NCBI GenBank assembly: GCA_964618215.1
Contig: CAZTZE010000008.1
Span: 37,636-101,635, forward strand
Direction of reading: 5' to 3'
DNA: 64,000 nucleotides
Origin: CG2-30-58-95 sp964618215
Lineage (GTDB): Bacteria; Chloroflexota; Anaerolineae; Anaerolineales; Villigracilaceae
Shown: one piece after another, positions 1-7,976 of the stretch
Position numbering within the stretch: the first letter of the stretch is position 1
Layout: every line of letters starts with the position of its first letter
The notes under the pieces: generated by a model
What the model saw: the letters and a program-made list of their open reading frames with translations, nothing else
The model's database searches: none
Told to the model about the DNA's origin: nothing
Position numbers and translations under genes: made by a program

Positions 1-31
1 TGAAAATGAGTAAAAGGGTCGAAGGTTTCAT
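1..31 (-). CDS. N-terminus of a protein cut by the window edge
   Basis: An ATG on the minus strand (bases 31-29) follows an AGGAG ribosome-binding site about 6 bases upstream. The ten codons visible read MKPSTLLLIF, which looks like the start of a signal peptide or membrane segment. The gene would follow the lipoprotein gene on the same strand. Only about ten codons are seen, so no function can be given. Confidence 0.4.
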   Translation of the reverse strand, partial: MKPSTLLLIF

Positions 32-53
32 GTAAGTCTCCTGATTTGGTCTT

Positions 54-82
54 CTGGAGGAAGCAGGACTTCCGCGCTCCAG
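54..82. terminator. Stem-loop between the lipoprotein gene and the edge gene
   Basis: A two-part hairpin pairs CTGGAG (54-59) with CTCCAG (77-82) and, inside it, GAAG (60-63) with CTTC (69-72). There is no clear U-tract on either strand, so it may slow or process the transcript rather than end it. Confidence 0.35.
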
Positions 83-83
83 G

Positions 84-650
84 TTATTTGATTGATTCCA
101 GATACACAATCACAGCGTTGATAATGGCGGTGGATGTGCCGTTGCTTGCGCCGCTGGAGCCGGTTTTGCCTTCGGCGGCCTGACGGGTGGCGCGAGCTTC
201 AGGCGACATGCCCTGACCCGAACCAGGCTGACCGGTCCCGCCGCCCAGGGTGACGCTGTTGGCGGCGGCCCAGGTTTGGATGTCAGCTTGAACCAGTTTC
301 ATCTCGCGGATGGCAGCCAGTTGCTTGGCGGTCAGCGCGGCTTCGATCTGCTTGAGCAGGGCCGAGACTTCTTCCTGTGCGGCAGCGCCGCTGATCTGCG
401 TGCCGCGCAAGGCCTGCCAGAGCAGGATCAGGTTGGCGGCCTGCTCGGCTGTGACGGTTTGCGGGGTGTCATCGAGCAGCAGGGTGCCCAGCGCAAGCTG
501 GTTGCGGACGGATAATGCGTTTTCGTAATCTGTGGGCAGGTTGGGGCTGACGTAGGTATCGCCGGAGGAAGCCGGCGCGGGGGTGCTGGCCGAACCGCAA
601 GCCGCCAGGATGACGGAAAACACGAGGCTTAGAAAGACAATTCTTTTCAT
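84..650 (-). CDS. Small secreted lipoprotein at the end of the export operon
   Basis: 188 aa. The N-terminus is a lipoprotein signal: a basic start, a hydrophobic stretch and the lipobox LAAC with Cys18 as the predicted lipidation site. A Pro/Ser/Ala-rich linker follows. The rest is mostly helical (Gln, Ala and Leu rich) with a Gly-rich loop near residue 140; I recognise no domain. It lies 29 bases downstream of the MacB-like permease on the same strand, so it is probably co-transcribed with the ABC exporter and may act outside the membrane with it. That role is inferred from position only. Confidence 0.7.
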   Translation of the reverse strand: MKRIVFLSLVFSVILAACGSASTPAPASSGDTYVSPNLPTDYENALSVRNQLALGTLLLDDTPQTVTAEQAANLILLWQALRGTQISGAAAQEEVSALLKQIEAALTAKQLAAIREMKLVQADIQTWAAANSVTLGGGTGQPGSGQGMSPEARATRQAAEGKTGSSGASNGTSTAIINAVIVYLESIK

Positions 651-679
651 GGTTATTTTTCCTTTTTCTGATTACTGAA

Positions 680-1891
680 CTACTCTCGCCGCAAAGCTTC
701 GATCGGATCAAGTTGGGCGGCGCGCGTGGCGGGATAGTAGCCGAAGAAGATGCCCACTGCGGCCGCCGCGCCAAAGGCCAGGGGAATAGAGGCGGGGACA
801 ATTTCCGTGCGCATGGTGCCCAGCGCGCCAAACAGATAGGAACCGCCCACGCCCGCCGCGATCCCCACCAGGCCACCCGCCAGGCTGAGGATGACCGCCT
901 CGAGCAGGAACTGCATCAATACGTCTGCAGGGCGCGCCCCCAGCGCCTGGCGCAGGCCAATTTCACGCGTGCGCTCGGTGACTGAGACGAGCATGATGTT
1001 CATGATGCCGATCCCGCCCACCAGCAGTGAGATGCCCGCCACCCAGGCCAGCAGGTCACGGAAAGCGGCAGTGGTGGCCTCCTGCGTGGCGATGATGTCT
1101 TGCTGGGTTTGGATGGTGAAATCGGGCTTGGCCGGGTCCACGTCGTGGCGCTCGCTCAGGAGCGCGGTGGTCTGCGCGATGACGCTGGGTATTTTCTCCT
1201 GGCTTTCGGCTTTGAGATAAATCGTGCGCACCCGGTCGCCTCCGGTTGGCATGGAGGTCATGAATTTCTGAAAGACCAGGTTGATCGGCAGGTAGACACG
1301 GCCATCGTAATCCACATCGGCGACCATGCCTTTGGAGGCCATCACGCCCACCACGGTCAGCTTGGTCGAACCGACGGTGATGGTCTGCCCAATGGCGCTT
1401 TCCGCGCCGAACAAGTCGGTAGCGATGCCCGCCCCCAGCACGGCCACTTTGGCCTTGCGCTCATCCTCGGCGACGGTGAAGTAGCGTCCCTCACCGACGG
1501 AATAATCGCGCACCTCGGGAAATCCGGCCGTGGTGCCGATGACAGCAATCGAGTCGAGGCTCGTCCCATTGGCTTTGATGGTTTGCGCCGGGGGAGCTTG
1601 CTCGGCAGAGATACCGATAATGCCCACCACCTGCTCTTCTATGGCAAAAGCATCCTCAATCAGCAGGGTGCGCGCGGCGCCCGGCACGCCGCGCGCCGGG
1701 GAAATAATGATCAGGTTGGCGCCCAGGGCGTTGATCTGCTCGGCGATGGCGGCTTCGGTGCCGGCGCTGACGGCCAGCATCACAATCACCGAGGCGACGC
1801 CGATGATCACACCCAGGGTCGTCAGAAACGAACGGGCTTTGTTGAGCAGCAGGCCTTCCAAGGCTGTGCGTAAGATCTTGTTGAATTTCAT
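680..1891 (-). CDS. MacB-like ABC transporter permease (FtsX fold)
   Basis: 403 aa. Architecture is MacB_PCD plus FtsX: TM1 near residues 20-45 (LGVIIGVASVIVMLAVSAG), a large extracytoplasmic domain (about 45-280), then three TM helices to the end. The motif ERTREIGLRQALGA after TM2 is the coupling loop typical of this family, and the protein ends in the usual DPIEALRRE. The family moves lipids, peptides or antibiotics out of the membrane by a mechanotransmission mechanism with a separate ATPase. It lies 17 bases after the ATPase gene and completes a three-gene exporter with the upstream membrane fusion protein. Substrate unknown. Confidence 0.9.
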   Translation of the reverse strand: MKFNKILRTALEGLLLNKARSFLTTLGVIIGVASVIVMLAVSAGTEAAIAEQINALGANLIIISPARGVPGAARTLLIEDAFAIEEQVVGIIGISAEQAPPAQTIKANGTSLDSIAVIGTTAGFPEVRDYSVGEGRYFTVAEDERKAKVAVLGAGIATDLFGAESAIGQTITVGSTKLTVVGVMASKGMVADVDYDGRVYLPINLVFQKFMTSMPTGGDRVRTIYLKAESQEKIPSVIAQTTALLSERHDVDPAKPDFTIQTQQDIIATQEATTAAFRDLLAWVAGISLLVGGIGIMNIMLVSVTERTREIGLRQALGARPADVLMQFLLEAVILSLAGGLVGIAAGVGGSYLFGALGTMRTEIVPASIPLAFGAAAAVGIFFGYYPATRAAQLDPIEALRRE

Positions 1892-1908
1892 GACTGGCTC
1901 CTTGCGGC

Positions 1909-2634
1909 CTAAGTGTGCTGACCCAGGCAGGGTTTACTGTCGCCGCGCCCGTCGGATATAATTTTTCCATCCTTGACGCAGATGATGCGCCCGGCGCGGG
2001 CGGCGATTTCGGATTCATGCGTGACCATCACAAGGGTCACGCCCTGGGCATGAAGACGGTGGAGAATATCCAATATTTCCACGCTGGAACGCGAATCCAG
2101 GTTTCCGGTGGGCTCATCGGCCAGAATGAACGGCGGATGATTGACCAGGGAGCGGGCAATCGCCACACGCTGCTGCTGTCCGCCGGAGAGTTGGTTGGGG
2201 CGGTGATGCAGGCGGTCGCCAAGCCCAACTGACTGCAAAGAGTCCACCGCGCGGGCTTTAATCTCTGCCTCGCTGAGTTCTTCGCTGTTGTTGTACATCA
2301 TCGGGAGCATGACATTTGCCAGCGCCGTGAAGCGCGGCAGAAGGTTGAAAGACTGAAAGATAAAACCGATTTTCTGGTTGCGCACGGCGGCCAGTTCATT
2401 ACGGCTCAACTGGCTCACGTCGCGCCCGTCCAGGAAATACGCGCCGGCGGTGGGGCGGTCAAGACAACCCAGGATATTCATCAACGTGGATTTGCCCGAC
2501 CCGGAAGGCCCCATTATGGCGACAAACTCGCCGCGTTCCACGCTCACGTCCACTCCCGCCAGGGCATGGACGGCAGCCTCATCGCTGCCGTAAACTTTGG
2601 TCAATTGACTAACTTCGATCAGATAATCACTCAT
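1909..2634 (-). CDS. ABC transporter ATP-binding protein (MacB/LolD type)
   Basis: 241 aa. Walker A GPSGSGKST near residue 42, signature LSGGQQQRVAIARSL near 143, Walker B FILADEPTGNLDS near 165, and the switch His in MVTHE. The DEPTGNLDS form is typical of the LolD/MacB/FtsE branch that powers FtsX-fold permeases. It starts with MSDYLIEVSQLTKVYG. It sits between the fusion protein (60 bases upstream) and the permease (17 bases downstream), so the three should work as one complex at the cytoplasmic membrane. Confidence 0.93.
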   Translation of the reverse strand: MSDYLIEVSQLTKVYGSDEAAVHALAGVDVSVERGEFVAIMGPSGSGKSTLMNILGCLDRPTAGAYFLDGRDVSQLSRNELAAVRNQKIGFIFQSFNLLPRFTALANVMLPMMYNNSEELSEAEIKARAVDSLQSVGLGDRLHHRPNQLSGGQQQRVAIARSLVNHPPFILADEPTGNLDSRSSVEILDILHRLHAQGVTLVMVTHESEIAARAGRIICVKDGKIISDGRGDSKPCLGQHT

Positions 2635-2677
2635 GACAAAATCCCTTTACATCCTGCGTGACGGGGGCAGAGCGCAA

Positions 2678-2697
2678 CCATCCGCAATCCGCAATCA
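2678..2697. repeat. Short heptamer tract (CCGCAAT)n
   Basis: Two and a half copies of ATCCGCA in the 60-base gap between the fusion protein and the ATPase gene. It belongs to the general class of 7-base arrays scattered in this window. Confidence 0.45.
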
Positions 2698-4170
2698 CTT
2701 GGTTTCCACCGTACCCGTGCTGACTACATCACCGGCTTTTAAGCCGCTGGTGATCTCGGCGTTGGCGAAATCGCGCAGGCCGACCGTCACAGGAGTCAGA
2801 ACGAGAGTGCCATCCGGTTGGACGATGAAGACTGCATAGGAGCCGGGGGAAAGCTCTCGCAGCGCCTGCACCGGCACGAGCAGCGCGTTCTTTGCTTCGC
2901 CGGCGATCACTTCCACATCCACCGACATACCCGAAAGCAGGGTAAGAGAAGGCCGCTCCGGCAGGGAACCCCACACGATTACCACCGGTGAGCCTTCCAC
3001 GGTTTGCAGAGCGTTTTCCACCATAGTTACCTGCCCCTCCAGGGTGACTTCGGGATAGGCATCGAAGGTATAGACCGTGCGGTTGCCCACGGTAATGCCC
3101 GCCAGGTCGGTTTCATCCATGTAAAAGCGCACGAACAACTGATCCAGGGTGGCGAGGGTCAGGACGGGGGAAGTACCCACCGTTTGCCCGACCACGGCTT
3201 TCATCGAGACAAGCGTGCCATCAAAGGGCGCCACCAGGCGGGTATTTTCAAGCGCCAGACGGGCATTTTCAACCGCCAGACGGGCCTGGTCGAGTTTATT
3301 CATTGACGCGCCGCCAACTGAAAACAGTGGGCTTTCCAACACCGACGGCCCGGCCAGGAGCGCGGCCTCGTAAGCTTGCGTGTCTTTCAACGCCTGTTCG
3401 GCGATGCTCGCTTTGGCGCGCGCGGTGGCAATGTCAGTTTCGTTAGGCGGGACAATCGTGATTATCTCAGTCGGTACCCGCGTGGTCGTATCGTAAGTGA
3501 TGACGATAAAAGTAGCCGGAATGTATTCGGTCGTATAGCGGTACTGCGCCGCTTTCAAGTTGGAGAGGGCGCGATCCAGCGCAGCCTGTGCTAAGGTCAG
3601 GGCATCTGGACTGGTTTTTACATCGCTTTGCAGTTCCACCAGGGTGGTTTCAGCTTTTTGTAGTTCGTTTTCCCAATACCAGACATCTGGGCTGATGAGA
3701 TACTGCAAGGTATAAACAGCCGAATTGCGCGTTGCCTGGGCGTTGATGGTTACCAGTTGTGCCTGCGCGATCGCCTCAGGCGAGAATAAGGTCCGCAAGT
3801 TGGCTTCGGCCTGCGCCAATTGCAGGCGCTGGGTCGAATCGTCCAGGCGGATGAGAACCTGACTGGCTTGCACTTTCTCGCCGGGCGTCACGAGCACTTC
3901 GGCGATCACGCCGCCGGCGCGAAAACCGAGATCCACGTCGGCCGAGGGGATCACGCTGCCCGCCCCGCTGGAGCTGACCAGCAAATCGCCGCTGCGCACT
4001 TTGGCGGTCTGCAGGGCCGGGGCTGTGGCCGCATCGGTCTCGGCACTGGAACGCGCATAAAGCACGCTGCCAGTGATCGCCAACAGGATGACAATGACAA
4101 CGGCTATGATGATGCCTCTCCGGGAAATGTGTGAGTTCTTCGAATTGGCGTTGCGTTTGAGCAATGACAT
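2695..4170 (-). CDS. Membrane fusion protein of the exporter (HlyD/MacA-like)
   Basis: 491 aa. One N-terminal TM helix (about residues 20-40) anchors the protein. Then come a barrel-sandwich (lipoyl-like) half, a long helical hairpin (about 115-300, rich in Ala, Gln and Leu), the second lipoyl half and a beta-barrel domain. The repeated 'LDQARLAVENARLALENTRL' pattern in the hairpin is typical of MacA-type proteins. First gene of the exporter operon. In a single-membrane cell it would not reach an outer-membrane channel, so it probably delivers substrate to the cell surface. A short repeat tract (2678-2697) lies just after its stop. Confidence 0.88.
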   Translation of the reverse strand: MSLLKRNANSKNSHISRRGIIIAVVIVILLAITGSVLYARSSAETDAATAPALQTAKVRSGDLLVSSSGAGSVIPSADVDLGFRAGGVIAEVLVTPGEKVQASQVLIRLDDSTQRLQLAQAEANLRTLFSPEAIAQAQLVTINAQATRNSAVYTLQYLISPDVWYWENELQKAETTLVELQSDVKTSPDALTLAQAALDRALSNLKAAQYRYTTEYIPATFIVITYDTTTRVPTEIITIVPPNETDIATARAKASIAEQALKDTQAYEAALLAGPSVLESPLFSVGGASMNKLDQARLAVENARLALENTRLVAPFDGTLVSMKAVVGQTVGTSPVLTLATLDQLFVRFYMDETDLAGITVGNRTVYTFDAYPEVTLEGQVTMVENALQTVEGSPVVIVWGSLPERPSLTLLSGMSVDVEVIAGEAKNALLVPVQALRELSPGSYAVFIVQPDGTLVLTPVTVGLRDFANAEITSGLKAGDVVSTGTVETK

Positions 4171-4232
4171 GGGTATCCTCTTTCTCTTCTTGGGTTTAAT
4201 GAATTCTTACAGAAAGCAATGGTTTGGGTGTG

Positions 4233-4304
4233 ATCTTTACACTCATGCGAGTTTAAGTGATGGATGTAAAGAATATTTAGTTATAGTGTAAAGAAAGTGT
4301 GAAG
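4233..4304. promoter_or_regulatory. GTGTAAAG-type repeats upstream of the exporter operon
   Basis: Three related octamers on the plus strand, ATGTAAAG (4264), GTGTAAAG (4286) and GTGTGAAG (4297), start 22 and 11 bases apart, and an inverted CTTTACAC lies at 4235-4242. The 10-mer ATCTTTACAC at 4233 recurs at 4883 upstream of the DUF5666 gene. An 11-base period is what dimeric OmpR/PhoB-type regulators bind, so this may be an operator for the exporter and the DUF5666 gene. No regulator gene of that type is in the window. Confidence 0.4.
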
Positions 4305-4360
4305 ATTGGTGTATGTATGGAGTTGCCCCCAGCCTTATTTCTAGGAGAAGTTGCATAAAG

Positions 4361-4391
4361 CAGAAAACGGGCCTTAGCAGCCCGTTTTCTG
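4361..4391. terminator. Terminator after the DUF5666 gene
   Basis: A perfect 12-base stem (CAGAAAACGGGC, 4361-4372, with GCCCGTTTTCTG, 4380-4391) and a 7-base loop. On the minus strand the stem ends in TTTTCTGCTTT. It follows the minus-strand DUF5666 gene and stops reading into the exporter operon. Confidence 0.8.
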
Positions 4392-4421
4392 TTTAAACAA
4401 GGATGAAGTTTAGCGTGGGAT

Positions 4422-4823
4422 CTACGGCAGGCAGGACAGGCTGGCCCCAACCGTGATGCGCTTTGTAGTCCAGACGCCATTGGCGACAGTGCCATTGGCG
4501 CTGACCGGGTCGCCGACCTTGAGATCCGCGAACGTGATCGGCGTGGATGTCGTCCCGTTTTTGAACAAATAGCGCGTCGCTGAGGTCACCGTCACGGTCA
4601 ACTGTTGGCCAATATACGGCTTGACCAGGTTGTTGCCGCGATATACTTGAATGGTCACGGTGTTCGACCCGATGGCAGTGATGTAGCCGGTCATGGCAAA
4701 GGTGCCGCGCGGGCCTTTCTGGCTTCCCTGACCCTGTCCGGGGCCTTGACCTGCGGCAAACGCCGGTGTCACCGCGGCAAAGGCGAGTACGAATACTGCG
4801 AGCAATACAAATAACTTTTTCAT
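4422..4823 (-). CDS. Secreted DUF5666-like protein
   Basis: 133 aa. A Sec signal peptide (MKKLFVLLAVFVLAFA, cleavage likely after AFA near residue 23) is followed by a Gly/Gln-rich linker and a small beta-domain. The pattern GYITAIGSNTVTIQV...YLFKNGT...FADLKVGDPVSANGT matches DUF5666, an OB-like fold found in secreted proteins of unknown role. It diverges from the ECF sigma gene, with about 250 bases of hairpin-rich DNA between them. Possibly a target of that sigma factor (inference). Confidence 0.75.
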   Translation of the reverse strand: MKKLFVLLAVFVLAFAAVTPAFAAGQGPGQGQGSQKGPRGTFAMTGYITAIGSNTVTIQVYRGNNLVKPYIGQQLTVTVTSATRYLFKNGTTSTPITFADLKVGDPVSANGTVANGVWTTKRITVGASLSCLP

Positions 4824-4904
4824 ATCAGTCTCCTTTGCTTACTATGACGTGCAAAAGGGAGAGCGGATACGGTGCAAGAGCAATCTTTACACAAAATTCG
4901 TAAC

Positions 4905-4945
4905 GCGGAATTCATTCCGCAACCAAAGGGCGATATGAATATCGC
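4905..4945. repeat. Tandem palindromes of the CCGCAACC family
   Basis: Two perfect palindromes in a row: GCGGAAT-TC-ATTCCGC (4905-4920) and GCGATAT-GA-ATATCGC (4930-4945), separated by AACCAAAGG. The same layout (palindrome, CCGCAACC(A/G)AAG, palindrome) recurs at 63938-63982 with different arm sequences. Likely a dispersed intergenic repeat. Confidence 0.6.
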
Positions 4946-4955
4946 TACAAAATCT

Positions 4956-5062
4956 TCGCGATTGTGATAGTTTTTCAAGAGTAATATTATACAGTTGCCT
5001 GGATAATGCTTTAGAATTACCCCAAAGAGACAATCGCGACCCCGTATCCTTTTCGATACGGA
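4956..5062. promoter_or_regulatory. Inverted repeats ahead of the sigma-factor gene
   Basis: TCGCGATTGT (4956-4965) is repeated in inverse as ACAATCGCGA (5030-5039), enclosing AT-rich DNA that could hold the promoter. A hairpin, CCGTATC-cttttc-GATACGG, follows at 5042-5061, just before the start codon. These could be an operator and a leader structure for the sigma gene. No consensus promoter could be assigned with confidence. Confidence 0.35.
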
Positions 5063-5075
5063 AGCGTCACACCTA

Positions 5076-5624
5076 ATGGATACTGCATTGCTTTTGGAAA
5101 CCGACCTCATCCAGCGCGCTCGCCAATATGATCGTCAAGCCCTGGCGCAGATTTACGATCTCTACAGCCCGGGTTTATATCGCTATGCCATGCGGTTGCT
5201 CGGAGATTCAAACCTAGCCGAAGACTGCGTCTCTGAAACCTTCAGCCGCTTCTTGGGCGCGTTGCAGCGCGGCAAAGGGCCGCGAGACCATTTGCAGGCC
5301 TATCTTTACCGCATCGCCCATAATTGGATTACTGACCAGTACCGACGCCAGCCGCCTGTGGAAGAATTGGATGAAACCCTGCCCAATCCAGGCGAAGACC
5401 CCGAAAGCGCCGCCGCCCGGCTCATGCGGCAAGCCCGCTTGCGCGAGGCCATCCTTCGCCTGACGCCCGACCAGCAGCAGGTCATTGCCCTCAAGTTTTT
5501 GGAAGGCTGGGAGAATGAAGAGATTGCCAATGCGCTGGGCAAGCCCCTGGGAGCGGTTAAATCTTTACAGCACCGCGCGCTGGAAAACTTAAAGCGCTTG
5601 TTATTGAATGAGGATTTGGTATGA
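5076..5624 (+). CDS. ECF-type RNA polymerase sigma factor
   Basis: 182 aa, the usual length for a group IV sigma factor. Region 2 is at about residues 20-90 (YDLYSPGLYRYAMRLL...AEDCVSETFSRFL) and region 4 at about 125-178 (LRLTPDQQQVIALKFLEGW...EIANALGKPLGAVKSLQHRAL). It overlaps the next gene by 4 bases, and that gene encodes a DUF5667 membrane protein. Such pairs are frequent in Chloroflexota and Actinobacteria, where the partner is thought to control or respond to the sigma factor. There is no classical zinc-binding anti-sigma gene. Confidence 0.92.
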   Translation: MDTALLLETDLIQRARQYDRQALAQIYDLYSPGLYRYAMRLLGDSNLAEDCVSETFSRFLGALQRGKGPRDHLQAYLYRIAHNWITDQYRRQPPVEELDETLPNPGEDPESAAARLMRQARLREAILRLTPDQQQVIALKFLEGWENEEIANALGKPLGAVKSLQHRALENLKRLLLNEDLV

Positions 5625-6640
5625 ACCCGGAGAACCGTATTGACCCCCGCCTGTCAGCCATGCTGGAAGAGCTCAAGGAAGTTCCGCGGCGCGAGGCGCG
5701 CGCCGCGGCGCGCGGCCGCGCCCGTTTCCTGACCGAAGCCATCAAATTGCAAGCAACCGTATCTGGAAGGAGTGCCTGGCGTCTCAATGGATGGAAAATT
5801 CAACCAATTCAACCAAGGAGATTTGCCATGACTACACTGATTACAATTGCTACAATCGTTGCCATGCTTTTTGGCGGCGGCGCGGCCACAGTCTATGCCG
5901 CGCAGGATGATCTTCCGACCGACTCCCTCTATGGGGTAAAGACATTCGGTGAAGATGTCCGTCTCTGGTTCAACGCCGATCCGCAGACTGAAATTGACAT
6001 GCTGCTGGAATCCGTCCAGACGCGCGTCGAGGAGATGATCCAGCTCTCTGCGCTCGGCGTCACACCGCCCGCCAATGTGACCGAACGGCTCAACCTGCAC
6101 GTTGACCAGGCTCTGCAGGTAGCCGCGGGCATGGAGGATGCCGCAATGCAGGGCGCGCTGCAACAGATCCACACCAATCTGCAAACGCAGGCGCAGGTTA
6201 TGACCATACTGCAAACCCAGTCGCAGGGCGAGGCAACCCAGATTTTGGAGCAGACCCGCATCATGCTGGAGACCCGCATCCGCATGGTGGATGACGGCCT
6301 GGCAGACCCGCATGGATTCCGCAACACCCTCCGTGAAGAGAAACAGGATGAATTCCCCGGCACGCCCGGCCCCGGCTATGGCCCCGGCCCCAGTGGGACG
6401 CCCGAGCCGGGGGGCAAAGGGAACGGCTCCAGTGATGGCACACCAGGAGACGGTGGAATGGGACCCGGCCCCAATCCCAGCGAGACCACCATGCCGGGTG
6501 GCAGCAATGCGCCTGGCGGCGGTGGAATGGGCCCAGGCAACAATCCCAGCAAGACCCCCATGCCGGGAGGTAGCGGAACGGGGTCAGGCAGTGGAGGTAC
6601 ACCCGGACCGGGTGGCAATGGAGGCGGGAACAAGCCGTAA
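5621..6640 (+). CDS. DUF5667 membrane protein, sigma-factor partner
   Basis: 339 aa. The start ATGA overlaps the sigma stop. The N-terminal 60 residues are basic (RREARAAARGRARF), then one TM helix (about 70-90, LITIATIVAMLFGGGAATVYA). A DUF5667 domain follows, with LPTDSLYGVKTFGEDVRLWF and long helices to about residue 240. The last 100 residues are a Gly/Pro/Ser/Thr low-complexity tail with repeated 'MGPG.NPS.T.MPGG', probably reaching through the wall. The layout (cytoplasmic basic part, TM, external sensor) fits a membrane regulator of the sigma factor (inference). Confidence 0.8.
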   Translation: MNPENRIDPRLSAMLEELKEVPRREARAAARGRARFLTEAIKLQATVSGRSAWRLNGWKIQPIQPRRFAMTTLITIATIVAMLFGGGAATVYAAQDDLPTDSLYGVKTFGEDVRLWFNADPQTEIDMLLESVQTRVEEMIQLSALGVTPPANVTERLNLHVDQALQVAAGMEDAAMQGALQQIHTNLQTQAQVMTILQTQSQGEATQILEQTRIMLETRIRMVDDGLADPHGFRNTLREEKQDEFPGTPGPGYGPGPSGTPEPGGKGNGSSDGTPGDGGMGPGPNPSETTMPGGSNAPGGGGMGPGNNPSKTPMPGGSGTGSGSGGTPGPGGNGGGNKP

Positions 6641-6683
6641 TGCTGGAGAGCGTCTTTTACACCCACTCCTTGAGCAAAATAAT

Positions 6684-6708
6684 GAGCCGGAGGAAGATCC
6701 TCCGGCTC
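6684..6708. terminator. Bidirectional terminator between convergent genes
   Basis: A perfect 11-base stem GAGCCGGAGGA / TCCTCCGGCTC with a 3-base AGA loop, followed on the plus strand by TTCCATTCT. It lies between the plus-strand DUF5667 gene and the minus-strand CoA-ligase gene. Confidence 0.75.
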
Positions 6709-6728
6709 TTCCATTCTAGATCTTGCAC

Positions 6729-7952
6729 TTATTCCCAGGTTCTCTGATCCACGATCACAGCCTGTTCTTCCCCCCAATCTTCGGATGAGACGAACTCAAC
6801 CCGCTCCACTTTGACGCGGCAGGCAGATTGGACGGCGGCGGAAAGGGTCTCGCTCAAAGCCGCGCGGTCGGCGGCTTCGTCGGCCAGCGCCACGCGCAAG
6901 GTAAATTCGTCCCTATTCTCAGGGCGGGTCACGATTGCCTGGAAGCGCGCCACGCCGGGCGCCTGCCCAATCGCGAAACGCAACTGGTTGGGATGCACGA
7001 ACATGCCGCGCACTTTCACCGCATCGCCCACGCGCCCGACCAGAATAATGGCTCGCTCCCCCTGGCGGCTCTGGCCTGGAGCGGGGTCCACGTTTACCGC
7101 CAAGTCGCCCGTGCCCAGGCGGATCAAGGGATAGGTCTCGTTGAACGTGGTGACCACCACCTCGCCGACCTCCCCGGAGCCAACCGGCCCTCCCGTCTCA
7201 GGGTTGACAACCTGGACAATGGAGGTCTCGAGCAGGGGCATAAGCATACCGCCCTGCGTGTTGTAGGCCAGAAAGCCCAGCTCGGCCGTCCCGTAAGCGT
7301 TGGCGACCGTCAGATCGTATTTTTCCACAAAAGCCTGGCGCATCATTGGCGGCAGCGGCTCGGCGGAGACCAGCGCCTTGCGCAGGGAAAAGGCCTGGCG
7401 GAAGTCCAGTTTCATTTCTTCGGCCTTTTGGATCAAAGTCATCAGCCAGGAGGGAGTACCGACATATCCCGTTACCTTCAAGTCGAGCATCATTTTGATC
7501 TGCAAATCGGGGTTGCCCACCCCGGCGGGGATGACCGTTGCGCCCATATCCCGCAGAACCTGATCAACTGCCAGGCCGGTTGGGATGAGATGATAGCCAA
7601 AGGTATTGATGACCACATCCCCGGCGGAAAAACCAGCGATAGTGAATATCGCGCGGATGGTGTCCATGACCGCGCTCTCGCCGGCATGAGGCTCGTAGAG
7701 CGGCCCGGGAGAGAAGAAGATGTGCTGGAGGCTGGCGAGGGGCGCGGCCAGGAATCCGCCAAAGGGCGGCTGCGCCTGTTGGAGTTCAGCCAGCCGGTCT
7801 TTACTGGTGACCGGGATCTTGTCCAGGTCAGAAAGAGTCTGAATGTCCGCCGGGGCGAGGCCCGCCTGGTCAAAGATGGCCTTTATCGCCGACGCGTTTG
7901 TGTACGCGTGGCGGATGATATGGCAAAGTTTGTCGGTGTACGAATCGGTCAT
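6729..7952 (-). CDS. PaaK-like acyl-adenylate CoA ligase
   Basis: 407 aa, slightly shorter than phenylacetate-CoA ligases (about 430). The AMP-binding fold is seen in VTGYVGTPSWLMTLI, NAYGTAELGFLAYN (adenine-binding A5 motif) and LIRLGTGDLAVN (A7), followed by a C-terminal PaaK-type domain with VKVRGMFVHPNQL. It would convert a carboxylic acid, ATP and CoA to acyl-CoA. It is the last gene of the Liv-type operon, which already contains another CoA synthetase, so two activation steps or two substrate classes are likely. The exact substrate cannot be read from sequence. Confidence 0.85.
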   Translation of the reverse strand: MTDSYTDKLCHIIRHAYTNASAIKAIFDQAGLAPADIQTLSDLDKIPVTSKDRLAELQQAQPPFGGFLAAPLASLQHIFFSPGPLYEPHAGESAVMDTIRAIFTIAGFSAGDVVINTFGYHLIPTGLAVDQVLRDMGATVIPAGVGNPDLQIKMMLDLKVTGYVGTPSWLMTLIQKAEEMKLDFRQAFSLRKALVSAEPLPPMMRQAFVEKYDLTVANAYGTAELGFLAYNTQGGMLMPLLETSIVQVVNPETGGPVGSGEVGEVVVTTFNETYPLIRLGTGDLAVNVDPAPGQSRQGERAIILVGRVGDAVKVRGMFVHPNQLRFAIGQAPGVARFQAIVTRPENRDEFTLRVALADEAADRAALSETLSAAVQSACRVKVERVEFVSSEDWGEEQAVIVDQRTWE

Positions 7953-7976
7953 GGGAATAGGTCCTTTCTTCCGCGC

